A stretch of DNA of 64,000 nt from Blastococcus sp. KM273128 (GTDB lineage Bacteria; Actinomycetota; Actinomycetes; Mycobacteriales; Geodermatophilaceae): assembly GCF_021698975.1 (NCBI RefSeq), contig NZ_SSXA01000010.1:54920-118919 (forward strand). Direction: 5' to 3'. Positions within the stretch are counted from its first letter, which is position 1. Every line of letters starts with the position of its first letter. Position numbers and translations under genes: made by a program. Under the pieces are notes generated by a model that made no database searches, had not been told where the DNA came from, and saw nothing but the letters and a program-made list of their open reading frames with translations. This document shows, piece by piece, positions 18,362-29,062 of this stretch.

Positions 18362-19342
18362 ATGGCGATGACCGCCATGGTGAAGGACGAGCTCTCCCGG
18401 GTGGAGTGCACGAAGACCTCCGAGCGCAAGGCCGAGGTGACCGCGCTGCTGCGGTTCTCCGGCGGCCTGCACATCGTGGGCGGCCGCGTCGTCATCGAGG
18501 CGGAGCTGGACACCGGCTCGGTGGCCCGGCGGCTGCGCCGGGACATCAGCGAGGTCTACGGCTACACCAGCGGGGTGAGCGTGCTCGCCGGCGGCAACAT
18601 CCGCCGGGGCGTGCGCTACCTGGTCCGCATCGCCAAGCACGGCGAGGGGCTGGCCCGCCAGACCGGGCTGGTCGACCAGCGCGGCCGCCCGGTGCGCGGG
18701 CTGCCGCCGGCCGTCGTCTCCGGCAGCATCAACGACGCCGAGGCGGCCTGGCGCGGCGCATTCCTGGCCCACGGCTCGCTGACCGAGCCCGGCCGCTCCT
18801 CCTCGCTGGAGGTCACCTGCCCCGGCCCCGAGGCAGCGATGGCGCTCGTCGGTGCGGCCCGCCGGCTGGGCATCGCCGCGAAGGCCCGCGAGGTGCGCGG
18901 CGCCGACCGGGTGGTCGTCCGCGACGGCGACGCGATCAGCGCGCTGCTCACCCGCATGGGGGCGCACGACGCGGTGCTGGCCTGGGAGGAGCGGCGCATG
19001 CGCCGCGAGGTGCGGGCCACCGCCAACCGCCTGGCCAACTTCGACGACGCCAACCTGCGCCGCTCCGCGCGGGCGGCCGTCGCCGCCAGCGCCCGGGTCG
19101 AGCGGGCGCTGGAGATCCTCGGCGAGGACGCGCCCGAGCACCTGCTGGTCGCCGGCCGGCTGCGCTTGGAGTTCGGGCAGGCCTCGCTGGAGGAGCTCGG
19201 CCAGCGCGCCGACCCGCCGATGACCAAGGACGCCGTCGCCGGCCGGATCCGGCGGCTCCTGGCCATGGCCGACAAGCGCGCCAAGGACCTCGGCATCCCG
19301 GACACGGAGTCCGTCGTCACCGACGACATGCTGGCCCAGTAG
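18362..19342 (+). CDS. whiA: DNA-binding sporulation/cell division regulator WhiA
   Basis: WhiA controls the switch to sporulation septation in Streptomyces and cell division in other Gram-positives. I chose ATG 18362 because homologues start MAMT-VKDELSR, as here ([14 protein letters not shown]); GTG 18347 would add five residues. The 326-residue product has the N-terminal LAGLIDADG-like fold ([32 protein letters not shown]) and the C-terminal helix-turn-helix ([27 protein letters not shown]). It follows rapZ and yvcK, as in most Gram-positive genomes. A G/C hairpin follows 15 bases after the stop. Confidence 0.95.
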   Translation: MAMTAMVKDELSRVECTKTSERKAEVTALLRFSGGLHIVGGRVVIEAELDTGSVARRLRRDISEVYGYTSGVSVLAGGNIRRGVRYLVRIAKHGEGLARQTGLVDQRGRPVRGLPPAVVSGSINDAEAAWRGAFLAHGSLTEPGRSSSLEVTCPGPEAAMALVGAARRLGIAAKAREVRGADRVVVRDGDAISALLTRMGAHDAVLAWEERRMRREVRATANRLANFDDANLRRSARAAVAASARVERALEILGEDAPEHLLVAGRLRLEFGQASLEELGQRADPPMTKDAVAGRIRRLLAMADKRAKDLGIPDTESVVTDDMLAQ

Positions 19343-19357
19343 CGGAGCGGGACGCTT

Positions 19358-19375
19358 CTCCCCCGACGGGGGGAG
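19358..19375 (+). terminator. Short G/C hairpin after whiA
   Basis: CTCCCCC (19358-19364) pairs with GGGGGAG (19369-19375) around a four-base loop, 15 bases after the stop codon. The stem is short but strong. Confidence 0.5.
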
Positions 19376-19470
19376 GAGCCGGGCCCGTCGCCCTCCGGCG
19401 GTGTGCGGTCCGCGCCGATGTCCCGGTCGACGGCCCGGTACCGACCCGGCCGCCCGATCGAGGAGCCGGG

Positions 19471-21141
19471 ATGTCCCCACAGCAGTGGGCACTGCTGTTC
19501 GCCAGCGCCGCCGTGGTCGCGCTCGTCACGGCGGGGCTGGCCTGGCAGCGTCGCGAGCGGACCCCGGCCGCGACCGCGCTGGCCGCCACGATGGCGGGCG
19601 CGGCAGGGTGGTCGGCCGTCGACGCGGTGCTGCACGGCTTGGCCTCGGACGCCGTGCGGATGCTCTACCCGCCGCTGCTCCTGGCCGCGGTCGGCGTCAT
19701 CGTGGCCGGCATCCACACGCTGTCGCGGGCGGTCGCCGACCCCTCGTGGCGGCCAACCCGGCGGCGGTTCACCCTGCTCGCCGTCGAACCGGTCCTGCTG
19801 GTCGTGGCGGCGTCCCTGCCGGCCACCCGGGAGCTCGTCATCGTCGGACACGGCGCGACGGGTTCCGACCCGTTCGAGTCGATCACCCTGGGGCCGCTCT
19901 TCGAGGCTCACACGGTGTACTCCTACGTGCTCATCGCGGAGGCCTACTGGCACCTGGGTCGCCGCTGGAGGAACGCGACCGGGATCTTCCGCCGGCAGAT
20001 CGGTGTCCTGCTCGGCGCCGGCGTCATCTCGACCGCCGGCAACGCGACCGCGCTCGCCCTGCAGACTGCCGGCCAGGTCGTCGACGTGACGCCGCTGTTC
20101 TTCGTGGTGACAGGGCTGATCAACTGCTGGGCCCTGCTGCGGCTGGGCCTGCTGCGGCTGGTCCCTGTCGCCCGCGATCAGGTGGTGGACACGGTGCCCG
20201 ACGCGGTGCTCGTCGTGGACCCGGCCGGGATCCTGATCGACCTGAACCCGGCGGCCGGTCGGCTGCTCGCCCGCCTCCGGACCCACCTGCGGGGTCAGGA
20301 GCTGGTGGGGCGCCCGCTGGCCGACATCGCCGGGCAGCACGCCGTCGCCGTCCTCGACCGGACCGAACGGCTGGACGGGCACCGGGTGGCCGAGGTGCGG
20401 CGGGGACTGTGGCTCGACGTCCGGGACGCCGCCGTCAGCGACTCCCGCGGGCGTGCGCTGGGGCGCATCGTGGTGGTGCGCGACGTGAGCGAGCAGCAGG
20501 CCCGGCAGGCGGCGGTCGAGCAGCTGAACAGCCGCCTCGAGGAGCAGGTGCGGGAGATCGAGCGGCTGCGCGCCGAACTGGCGGAGGAGGCGGTGCGGGA
20601 CCCGCTGACGGGCCTGCACAACCGGCGCCAGCTCGACCGGGCCCTCGCCGCGGACCGCCGGGTGGGCGCGGTCGACGGGGAGCTCTCGGTCGTCGTCGTC
20701 GACATCGACCACTTCAAGGCCGTGAACGACCGCTTCGGTCACGCCGCGGGCGACGACGTCCTCCGCGCCGTGGCGGGTGTGCTGCGGCGGACGGCGCGGG
20801 ACGGCGACACGGTGGCGCGGATGGGTGGGGAGGAGTTCGTCCTCGTGCTGCCGGGGGTGCCCCTGGAGAGAGCCGTCGAGCGGGCCGAGCAGATCCGCCG
20901 GTCCTGCGCGCTGCTCCGGCACGAGGTCGATGGCGAGATGGTGAGCGTGAGCGTGAGCGCGGGCGTCGCCACCGGCCCGGCGGGAGGCGTCGCGTCCGAC
21001 CGCCTGCTGGAGGCGGCCGACCGGGCGCTCTACACCGCGAAGGCCTCCGGGCGCGACCGGGTCGTCGCCGCGCCGGGCCGGCGGGTGGCGCTCCCGTCGC
21101 CCACCCCTGTGCGCAGCCAGGAGCTGGTCCACGGCCGCTGA
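19471..21141 (+). CDS. Membrane-bound PAS-GGDEF diguanylate cyclase
   Basis: A 556-residue signalling enzyme predicted to make c-di-GMP from two GTP. The N-terminal 230 residues form about seven hydrophobic helices (LLFASAAVVALVTAGLAW, LLLAAVGVIVAGIHTL, FTLLAVEPVLLVVAASL and others), resembling the 7TM sensor region of some histidine kinases. A PAS-like domain follows (DTVPDAVLVVDPAGILIDLN), then a coiled coil (QLNSRLEEQVREIERLRAELAEE), then the GGDEF domain (DPLTGLHNRRQLD, DIDHFKAVND). The active site is MGGEEF, competent for catalysis, and RDGD five residues before it fits the inhibitory RxxD site. ATG 19471 is about nine bases after AGGAGC. The gene stands alone between whiA and gap. Confidence 0.92.
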   Translation: MSPQQWALLFASAAVVALVTAGLAWQRRERTPAATALAATMAGAAGWSAVDAVLHGLASDAVRMLYPPLLLAAVGVIVAGIHTLSRAVADPSWRPTRRRFTLLAVEPVLLVVAASLPATRELVIVGHGATGSDPFESITLGPLFEAHTVYSYVLIAEAYWHLGRRWRNATGIFRRQIGVLLGAGVISTAGNATALALQTAGQVVDVTPLFFVVTGLINCWALLRLGLLRLVPVARDQVVDTVPDAVLVVDPAGILIDLNPAAGRLLARLRTHLRGQELVGRPLADIAGQHAVAVLDRTERLDGHRVAEVRRGLWLDVRDAAVSDSRGRALGRIVVVRDVSEQQARQAAVEQLNSRLEEQVREIERLRAELAEEAVRDPLTGLHNRRQLDRALAADRRVGAVDGELSVVVVDIDHFKAVNDRFGHAAGDDVLRAVAGVLRRTARDGDTVARMGGEEFVLVLPGVPLERAVERAEQIRRSCALLRHEVDGEMVSVSVSAGVATGPAGGVASDRLLEAADRALYTAKASGRDRVVAAPGRRVALPSPTPVRSQELVHGR

Positions 21142-21299
21142 CCGCGATGGCGGTGGTCGCCCCGGCCGATCGCCCGGTCGTGCCCGGTGTCCCGGCTCAC
21201 CGTGAGCGGTCCCGGCCCGGAGCAGGAGATGGGCCAGGGCCCCCATCGATCAGGTGACCTGGCCGACAGGGAGCGGGAGCCAGCGCCCGGCGCGACCGA

Positions 21300-22375
<1,076 letters not shown>

Positions 22376-22376
<1 letters not shown>

Positions 22377-23569
22377 TGCGCTCTGTCGACGACCTCATCG
22401 CCGAGGGCGTCTCGGGTCGGCGCGTGCTGCTGCGCGCCGACCTGAACGTCCCGCTGGACAAGGAGACCGGCGCAATCACCGACGACGGCCGGATCCGCGC
22501 CAGCCTGCCCACCCTGCAGGCGCTGCGCGAGGCCGGGGCGCGGGTGCTGGTCGCCGCGCACCTCGGCCGGCCCAAGGGGCAGCCCGACCCGCGGTTCTCG
22601 CTCGCGCCGGTGGCCGCGCGCCTGGGCGAGCTGCTCGGCACGACCGTGCCCCTCGCCGCCGACGTGGCGGGGGAGGACGCCCGGGAGAAGGCGGCCGCCC
22701 TCGGGGACGGCGACGTCCTCCTGCTGGAGAACGTCCGCTTCGAGGCCGCCGAGACGAGCAAGGACGACGCCGAGCGCGCCGAGCTGGCCGACCGGCTCGC
22801 CGCGCTGGCCGACGTCTACGTGGACGATGCGTTCGGCGCCGTCCACCGGGCGCACGCGTCGGTGTTCGACGTCGCCGAGCGGATCCCGCACCACGCCGGC
22901 CGGCTCGTCGCCCGCGAGCTCGACGTGCTCACCCGGCTGACCACCGAGCCCGACCGCCCCTACGTGGTGGTGCTGGGCGGCTCGAAGGTCAGCGACAAGC
23001 TCGCCGTGATCGAGGCGCTGCTGCCCAAGGTCGACCGGCTCCTCGTCGGCGGCGGGATGTGCTTCACCTTCCTGGCCGCCCAGGGCCACGGGGTCGGGAA
23101 GTCGCTCCTGGAGGCCGACCAGGTGGAGACCTGCCGGAGGCTGCTGGCCGAGGCCGGTGACCGGATCGTCCTGCCCGTCGACGTCGTCTGCGCGCCGGAG
23201 TTCAGCGCGGACGCCCCGACCACCACGGTGCCGGTCGACGCCATCCCCGAGGACCAGATGGGCCTGGACGTCGGCCCGCGCACGGTCGAGCTGTTCGGCG
23301 CCACGCTGGGCGACGCCCGCACGGTGTTCTGGAACGGGCCGATGGGCGTCTTCGAGCTGGCCCCGTTCCAGGACGGCACCCGCGGTGTGGCCCGGGCGGT
23401 CTCCGCCGTCGACGGGCTGTCGGTCGTGGGCGGCGGGGACTCGGCGGCCGCGGTGCGGGTGCTGGGCCTCGACGAGAGCGCCTACGGGCACATCAGCACC
23501 GGTGGCGGCGCGTCGCTGGAGTACCTCGAGGGCCGGGACCTCCCGGGCCTCGCGGTGCTGGCCGACTGA
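22376..23569 (+). CDS. pgk: Phosphoglycerate kinase
   Basis: Transfers phosphate from 1,3-bisphosphoglycerate to ADP, the first ATP-yielding step of glycolysis. The ATG at 22376 shares a base with the gap stop codon. The 397-residue protein shows the substrate-binding RADLNVPL and HLGRPKG motifs, the LLENVRF segment, the hinge GGSKVSDKL and the nucleotide-binding GGGDSAAAV and [13 protein letters not shown] near the C-terminus. Length is normal. It lies 12 bases before tpiA, completing the three-gene set. Confidence 0.98.
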
Positions 23570-23581
23570 GCGAGGAGCGAC

Positions 23582-24391
<810 letters not shown>

Positions 24392-24393
24392 AC

Positions 24394-24440
24394 CCTGCTG
24401 CCCGCCCCCCGGCCGGACACGGATGGGGGTGGGCAGCAGG
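24394..24440 (+). terminator. Hairpin after tpiA reaching the next start codon
   Basis: CCTGCTGCCC at 24394-24403 pairs with GGGCAGCAGG at 24431-24440, and inner CCCCC/GGGGG pairs extend the stem. The 3' base of the stem is the first base of the next gene's GTG start. It may end the tpiA transcript and, if read through, would hide the start of the solute-binding protein gene. The second effect is inferred. Confidence 0.6.
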
Positions 24441-26215
24441 TGGAGCCTTCGACGGCGGAGCGCGTGGCCGACCGGCTCCCGCCCTGGGCCCGCGGCTGGT
24501 CGCGGCGGCGCCTGCTGGGTTCAGCGGCGGTCATCGCGCTGGTCGTCGTCCTCGCCGTGAGCTGCCTCGGTGGCGCGGGCGGGCGGGCCGACGTGCCCGT
24601 GCTCGCCGACGGCCCGGACGCCGGCGTCGAGGGCGTTCGGTCGCCCTCGGACGAGCGTGGCGGCACGCTGCGGGTGGTCGCGCCCACCGTGGACAGCCTG
24701 GACCCGCAGCGCTCCTACCTGCCCGGCGTGTGGAACCTGATGCGGCTCTACGCCCGCACGCTGGTGACGTTCGCCGGCGCGCCGGGCGGGACCACCGAGC
24801 TGGTGGCCGACCTCGCCACCGACCTCGGGACGGTCTCCGAGGACGGGCTGAGCTGGACCTTCACGCTCAAGGAGGGGGTCCGCTTCGAGAACGGCCGGCC
24901 CATCACCAGCGGCGACGTCAAGTACGGCATCCAGCGCTCGTTCGCCTCGGACGTGATCGTCGGCGGCCCCACCTACCTGGTCGGCCTGCTCGACGACCCC
25001 GCCAACCCCTACCCGGGGCCGTACTCCGCCGAGGAGGACGACCCGGTCCTGTCCTCGATCGAGACGCCCGACGAGCGCACGGTCGTCTTCCGGCTGCGTG
25101 CCCCGCAGCCGGACCTGCCGTACGTGCTCGCGCTGCCGTCCGCCAGCCCGGTCCCCGCCGAGGCCGACACCCGCGGCGAGTACGGCGCGGACCCGGTGTC
25201 CTCCGGCCCCTACGCGGTCTCCTCCGTGGATCCGGAGACCGGCATCCTGCTGGAGCGCAACCCCGAGTGGGACCCGGCCACCGACGAGGTGCGCACGGCG
25301 CTGCCGGACAGCGTCGTGGTGCGCACCGGGCTCTCGGGCCTCGCCCGGGACCAGGCGCTGCTCGCCGGCTCCGCGGACCTCGACATCTCCGGGACCGGTG
25401 TCGTGCCGGCGACGACGGCCCGCCTGGCCGGGGACGGCGGTGAGGAGCTGGTGGACCGGGTGGACGACGTCACCACCGGCGCCCTCCGGCTGCTCGCGCT
25501 GCCCACCGACGTCGCGCCGATGGACGACCCCGGCTGCCGTGCCGCCGTCGCCGCCGCCGTCGACCGCCGCGGAGTCCAGCAGGCCCTCGGGGGTGCGGTC
25601 GACGCGGTGCGCAGCAGCAGCCTGTGGCCGCGGGCCCTCCCCGGCGGCCCGGACACCGGGGAGCGGGAGACCGACCTGGACGCTGCCCGCGCCGCCCTCG
25701 AGGACTGCGGCCGGCCCGACGGGTTCGCCACCGTCCTGGCGGTGCCCGACGTGAGCAGCAGCGTCGACGTCGCCGAGGAGATCGCCGCCCAGCTCGCCGA
25801 GGTGGACATCGACGTCGAGGTCCGGCCGCTGGACCCAGCCACCTTCTACGCCACCGACGTCGGCAACCCCGACAACGTGGTCGCGAGCGGCTACGGGATG
25901 GTCCTCGCCACCCGCACGGCCGACTTCCCGACGCCGGGGTCGTTCCTCGTGCCGCTGGTCGACGGGCGCAGCATCGCGCGGGTCGGCAACCCGAACTACG
26001 CGCGGCTGGCCGACCCCGAGATCGACTCCCTCGTCGACCGCGCCCGGGCGGGCGACGCCCGGTGGGCCGAGGTCGCCGTCGCGGCGCAGGAGCGATCGGC
26101 CTACGTGCCGCTGGCCGAGACGCGCATCCAGCTGCTCGCGGGCCAGCGGCTGCGCAACGGGCTGGTCATGCGGCCGTACGACGGCTACGACGTCGCCACC
26201 GCGGGAGTCCGCTGA
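24440..26215 (+). CDS. Orphan family 5 solute-binding protein (peptide/oligopeptide ABC type)
   Basis: A 591-residue SBP_bac_5 (DppA/OppA-like) protein that would capture a peptide or similar ligand outside the membrane. After about 22 residues comes a basic stretch and hydrophobic helix (RRRLLGSAAVIALVVVLAV) ending in SCLGG, close to but not a perfect lipobox because Ala sits at -3. The mature domain shows TLRVVAPTVDSLDPQRSY, VADLATDLGTVSEDGLSWTF and ENGRPITSGDVKYGIQRS, all usual for the family. No permease or ATPase gene is adjacent, so the partner is unknown or absent. The gene interrupts the tpiA-secG order seen in other actinobacteria. The start is taken as GTG 24440; no good ribosome binding site is visible. 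Confidence 0.88.
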   Translation: MEPSTAERVADRLPPWARGWSRRRLLGSAAVIALVVVLAVSCLGGAGGRADVPVLADGPDAGVEGVRSPSDERGGTLRVVAPTVDSLDPQRSYLPGVWNLMRLYARTLVTFAGAPGGTTELVADLATDLGTVSEDGLSWTFTLKEGVRFENGRPITSGDVKYGIQRSFASDVIVGGPTYLVGLLDDPANPYPGPYSAEEDDPVLSSIETPDERTVVFRLRAPQPDLPYVLALPSASPVPAEADTRGEYGADPVSSGPYAVSSVDPETGILLERNPEWDPATDEVRTALPDSVVVRTGLSGLARDQALLAGSADLDISGTGVVPATTARLAGDGGEELVDRVDDVTTGALRLLALPTDVAPMDDPGCRAAVAAAVDRRGVQQALGGAVDAVRSSSLWPRALPGGPDTGERETDLDAARAALEDCGRPDGFATVLAVPDVSSSVDVAEEIAAQLAEVDIDVEVRPLDPATFYATDVGNPDNVVASGYGMVLATRTADFPTPGSFLVPLVDGRSIARVGNPNYARLADPEIDSLVDRARAGDARWAEVAVAAQERSAYVPLAETRIQLLAGQRLRNGLVMRPYDGYDVATAGVR

Positions 26216-26296
26216 CCGGCACCCGCCGCGTCCGGCCGACCCGCCGGGGTGCCGCCCGTCCCGGCAGGGCGGGACCGAGGGCCGCCGCCCGTCGGC

Positions 26297-26302
26297 TACC
26301 CT
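26297..26302 (+). promoter_or_regulatory. -10 box (TACCCT) of secG
   Basis: TACCCT lies 60 bases before ATG 26357, in the 141-base gap after the solute-binding protein gene. It leaves a leader of about 50 bases containing CCGGAGAGG as ribosome binding site. Confidence 0.4.
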
Positions 26303-26356
26303 CGGACGGAGAGCTGGCGTCCGTCGCCGGTCGCCGACAACCTTCCGGAGAGGTCG

Positions 26357-26593
26357 ATGGAGCTGGTCCTCAACGTGCTGCTGGTGCTCAGCAGCCTGCT
26401 GCTCGTGGTGCTCATCCTGCTGCACCGCGGCAAGGGGGGCGGTCTGTCCTCGATGTTCGGCGGCTCGGTCTCCTCCTCGCTGTCCGGGTCGTCGGTGGTC
26501 GAGAAGAACCTCAACCGGCTGACCGTGCTGACCGCGCTGGTCTGGTCCGTGTGCATCGTCGGCCTCGGCATCCTGATCAAGGTCAACCCCTGA
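26357..26593 (+). CDS. secG: Preprotein translocase subunit SecG
   Basis: A 78-residue membrane protein that joins SecY and SecE in the export channel. It has the two-helix SecG layout: ELVLNVLLVLSSLLLVVLILL, a cytoplasmic loop rich in Gly and Ser with the hallmark GKGGGLSSMFGG, and LTVLTALVWSVCIVGLGILI. The start is ATG 26357, with CCGGAGAGG five to eight bases upstream; longer frames upstream lack support. Its place before rbpA and the pentose phosphate operon is the usual actinobacterial order. Confidence 0.95.
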   Translation: MELVLNVLLVLSSLLLVVLILLHRGKGGGLSSMFGGSVSSSLSGSSVVEKNLNRLTVLTALVWSVCIVGLGILIKVNP

Positions 26594-26596
26594 CCT

Positions 26597-26625
26597 GCCG
26601 GTGAGTGGGCTGCTTCACAACCGGC
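26597..26625 (+). terminator. Weak hairpin after secG
   Basis: GCCGGT (26597-26602) pairs with ACCGGC (26620-26625), with partial inner pairing and a long loop. It begins four bases after the stop codon. A candidate only. Confidence 0.3.
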
Positions 26626-26660
26626 GCGCAATCGTGACCGGGAAGCGGCCGCCCAGGCCC

Positions 26661-26666
26661 TAGACT
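26661..26666 (+). promoter_or_regulatory. -10 box (TAGACT) of rbpA
   Basis: TAGACT lies 58 bases before GTG 26719 and fits TANNNT. I looked for a SigR-type GGGAAT/GTT promoter as described for Streptomyces rbpA; only a partial -35-like GGGAAG was found. Confidence 0.4.
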
Positions 26667-26718
26667 CCTCCCGCGGTGCCGGCGGCGCCGCGCCCGGACG
26701 GACGAGCAGGGGGCACAC

Positions 26719-27060
26719 GTGGCTGGTGGGAATGCGATCCGGGGCACCCGGGTCGGGGCGGGTCCGGTCGGCGAGGTGGAGCGCGGCGAGTCCGCGCCCC
26801 GTCGGCGGATCCCCTACTGGTGCGCCAACGGGCACGAGACCCGCGTGGTGCTCGCGAGCGAGGCCGAGGTCCCCGAGCTGTGGGACTGCCCCCGCTGCGG
26901 GCTGCCCGCCGGGCAGGACAGCGCCGCCCCGCCGCCCGCACCGCGGATCGAGCCCTACAAGACCCACCTGGCCTACGTGCGCGAGCGGCGCAGCGACGCC
27001 GACGGCGACGCCCTGCTCGAGGAGGCCCTCGACCGGCTGCGCGTGCGCCGCGGCGGCTGA
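26719..27060 (+). CDS. rbpA: RNA polymerase-binding protein RbpA
   Basis: RbpA binds the group 1 and some group 2 sigma factors and stabilises the open promoter complex; it is restricted to Actinobacteria. The 113-residue protein shows the N-terminal tail with GNAIRGTRVGAGP, a zinc-binding core (YWCANGHET ... LWDCPRCGLPAG), the basic linker, and the C-terminal sigma-interaction helices (KTHLAYVRERRSDADGDALL and EALDRLRVRR). GTG 26719 follows a GCAGGGGG stretch. It converges with pgl, with only one base between the stop codons, so the two transcripts must overlap at their ends. Confidence 0.96.
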   Translation: MAGGNAIRGTRVGAGPVGEVERGESAPRRRIPYWCANGHETRVVLASEAEVPELWDCPRCGLPAGQDSAAPPPAPRIEPYKTHLAYVRERRSDADGDALLEEALDRLRVRRGG

Positions 27061-27061
27061 C

Positions 27062-27892
27062 TCAGCCCCTGGCGCGGGGGAGGCGCGACGCGGCGTCGGC
27101 GTCCAGCAGCCAGCGGGTGGCGCGGGTGCCGCGCACCCCGGCAGCCGGGACGTCGGCCGGGTCCGCCCCCTCCAGCGCGGCGGCCACGGCCTCGGCCTTG
27201 GCCTCGCCCGTGACGAGCACCCACACCTCCTCGGCGCTGTTGATCGCCGGGTAGCCGAGGGTGACCCGGGTCGGCGGGGGCTTGGGGCAGTCGCGCACCG
27301 CGAGCACCGGGCGCTGGTCGCGCACCGCCGGCGACGCGGGGAAGATCGAGGCCGTGTGGCCCTCGGCGCCCATGCCCAGCAGCAGCACGTCGAAGCGGGG
27401 CAGGTCGGCCCCGTCGCCGGCGTGCGCCCGGAGCTCGGCGAGGTACTCCTCGGCGGCCTCCTCCGGGGAGGCGGCGGAGTCCGCGGCGGGCATCGCGTGC
27501 ACCCGTGCCGGAGGCACGCCGACACGGTCCAGCAGCGCGGCGCGGGCCTGACCCTCGTTGCGCTCGGCGTCGCCGGAGGGGACGAAGCGCTCGTCGCCCC
27601 ACCAGATCTCGACCGCCGTCCAGTCGACCGTCTCCCGCACCGGCTCGGCGGCCAGGCCGGCCACGCGTTCCAGCACCGCGATGCCGATGCCGCCGCCGGT
27701 GAGCACGACCGACGCGGTGCCGTGCACCGCTTGGGCCGCCGCCAGCCGGGCGACGAGCGCCTCGGCGACCGCCCGGGCCAGCCGGTCGGCGTCCGGCTCG
27801 ATCACCACGTCGGGGACCTGGCCCCCCTGCAGGGCTCCGGAGGCGTCGGCGGCGAGGTCGGCGGCGACGCGGTCGCCGGGGGAGCGGGTCAC
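27062..27892 (-). CDS. pgl: 6-phosphogluconolactonase
   Basis: Hydrolyses 6-phosphogluconolactone to 6-phosphogluconate, the second step of the oxidative pentose phosphate pathway. It is a DevB/SOL-type enzyme of 276 residues with VVLTGGGIGIAVLE, the EIWWGDERFVP active-site segment, LLLGMGAEGHTASIFP and RVTLGYPAIN. The start is GTG 27892, overlapping the opcA stop by four bases (GTGA); about 35 extra residues precede the core. It is the last gene of the tkt-tal-pgi-zwf-opcA-pgl operon. Confidence 0.95.
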   Translation of the reverse strand: MTRSPGDRVAADLAADASGALQGGQVPDVVIEPDADRLARAVAEALVARLAAAQAVHGTASVVLTGGGIGIAVLERVAGLAAEPVRETVDWTAVEIWWGDERFVPSGDAERNEGQARAALLDRVGVPPARVHAMPAADSAASPEEAAEEYLAELRAHAGDGADLPRFDVLLLGMGAEGHTASIFPASPAVRDQRPVLAVRDCPKPPPTRVTLGYPAINSAEEVWVLVTGEAKAEAVAAALEGADPADVPAAGVRGTRATRWLLDADAASRLPRARG

Positions 27893-29016
27893 GAGGTCCT
27901 CCCTGGGCGGACGTCGGCGGGCGCGGTCTCCCCGGCGTTCCGCTCCCCGTCGAGGGCGACCTCGTCGGAGTCCGCGGAGTCGCCGGGCACGGTGGGGCCG
28001 GTCGGCTCCGGCTCGTCGCCGTCGCTCTCGGCCGGGTCGAACCAGATGTGCTGGCGGGCCCGCGCCCGCTCCGCCAGCCCCTCGATGCCGGTGGCGGAGG
28101 AGAGCGCGTCGGCGTAGGGCTCGTCGGGGTCCAGCCGGCGCAGCTCCTCGCTGAGCAGGTCGCCGAGCACCCGCTCCGGGAGGGCGACGGTGGAATCGGG
28201 GCGGTAGGGCTGGGAGATGACCGCGCCGCCCCGGTGGTCGGCGGCGACCCGCACCTCCTCGTCCTGGTCCAGCTCCAGGGCCACCGCCTCCACGCCGGAC
28301 GGGCCGGCGGACCGCGGCCCCGCCTCGATGTCGACCGGGCAGCCGCCCCGGGCGGACAGCCACCCGGCGAGCAGCTGCGCGGTCGGGTTCCGCGGGTCGC
28401 CCGTGAGCCGCCCGCTGCGCACCCGCACCGGTTCGCCGCGGCGGCCGGCCACGGCGTCGAGGGTGGAGGTGAGCGTGGCCCGCCAGGCGGTGCCCCGGGT
28501 CCACGCCAGGTCGGTGTCGCCGGGCACGTAGTCCTGCCCGCGCGTGCGCAGCGCCGCGAGCGGGTCCTCGGCGAGCGAGCTGTCGGTGATCCGGCGGTCG
28601 GCGACGACCGACAGCGCGTCGGTGGCCAGCTGCTCGGGCGCGGGTGCGTGCCACCAGGCGACCACGGGTGCGTCGGCGGCCAGCAGCGGGAGGACGACGG
28701 ACTCGGCGTGCAGGGCCAGCCGGCCGTACATCCGCATGACCACCGCCTCGCCCGGCCCCAGCCGCCCGCCGATGACCACCTCGGCGTCGAGCCGGGGGAC
28801 CGGGGCGTCGATCTGGCGGCGGACGACGACGAGCACCCGGCAGGGGTGCATCTCGGCCGCGTGGGTCGCCGCCTGCTCGGCCTCGGCCACCCGGCTCTCG
28901 TCGGCCACGACCACCAGCGTGAGCGCCACGCCGGAGAGGACGGCGCCGCCGGTGCGGCGCTGGGCGGCCAGTTCCTTGACCACCGCGGAACCGGTGGTGT
29001 CCCAGAGGGTCGTCAC
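27889..29016 (-). CDS. opcA: Glucose-6-phosphate dehydrogenase assembly protein OpcA
   Basis: OpcA is the accessory protein that assembles or activates glucose-6-phosphate dehydrogenase in cyanobacteria and actinobacteria. The 375-residue product begins MTTLWDTTGSAVVKELAAQR and contains the conserved AAEMHPCRVLVVV, EAVVMRMYGRLALHAESVVL and PVVAWWHAP segments and a Ser/Asp/Glu-rich tail of about 60 residues. The gene lies 46 bases after zwf and overlaps pgl by four bases, matching its role as partner of Zwf. Confidence 0.95.
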   Translation of the reverse strand: MTTLWDTTGSAVVKELAAQRRTGGAVLSGVALTLVVVADESRVAEAEQAATHAAEMHPCRVLVVVRRQIDAPVPRLDAEVVIGGRLGPGEAVVMRMYGRLALHAESVVLPLLAADAPVVAWWHAPAPEQLATDALSVVADRRITDSSLAEDPLAALRTRGQDYVPGDTDLAWTRGTAWRATLTSTLDAVAGRRGEPVRVRSGRLTGDPRNPTAQLLAGWLSARGGCPVDIEAGPRSAGPSGVEAVALELDQDEEVRVAADHRGGAVISQPYRPDSTVALPERVLGDLLSEELRRLDPDEPYADALSSATGIEGLAERARARQHIWFDPAESDGDEPEPTGPTVPGDSADSDEVALDGERNAGETAPADVRPGRTS

Positions 29017-29062
29017 GGGGTCTCCTCCGCTCGCGGCTGCCGGCTGGTCGGGCGCCCGGCGA

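Noticed and set aside
24440..24590. Classical lipoprotein signal for the solute-binding protein.
   Set aside because: The residues before the Cys (LAVSC) put Ala at -3, which does not meet the strict lipobox; the protein may still be a lipoprotein or be anchored by its helix.
26620..26719. SigR-type promoter for rbpA, as described in Streptomyces.
   Set aside because: Only a partial -35-like GGGAAG was found and no GTT at the right distance; a TAGACT -10 box fits better.
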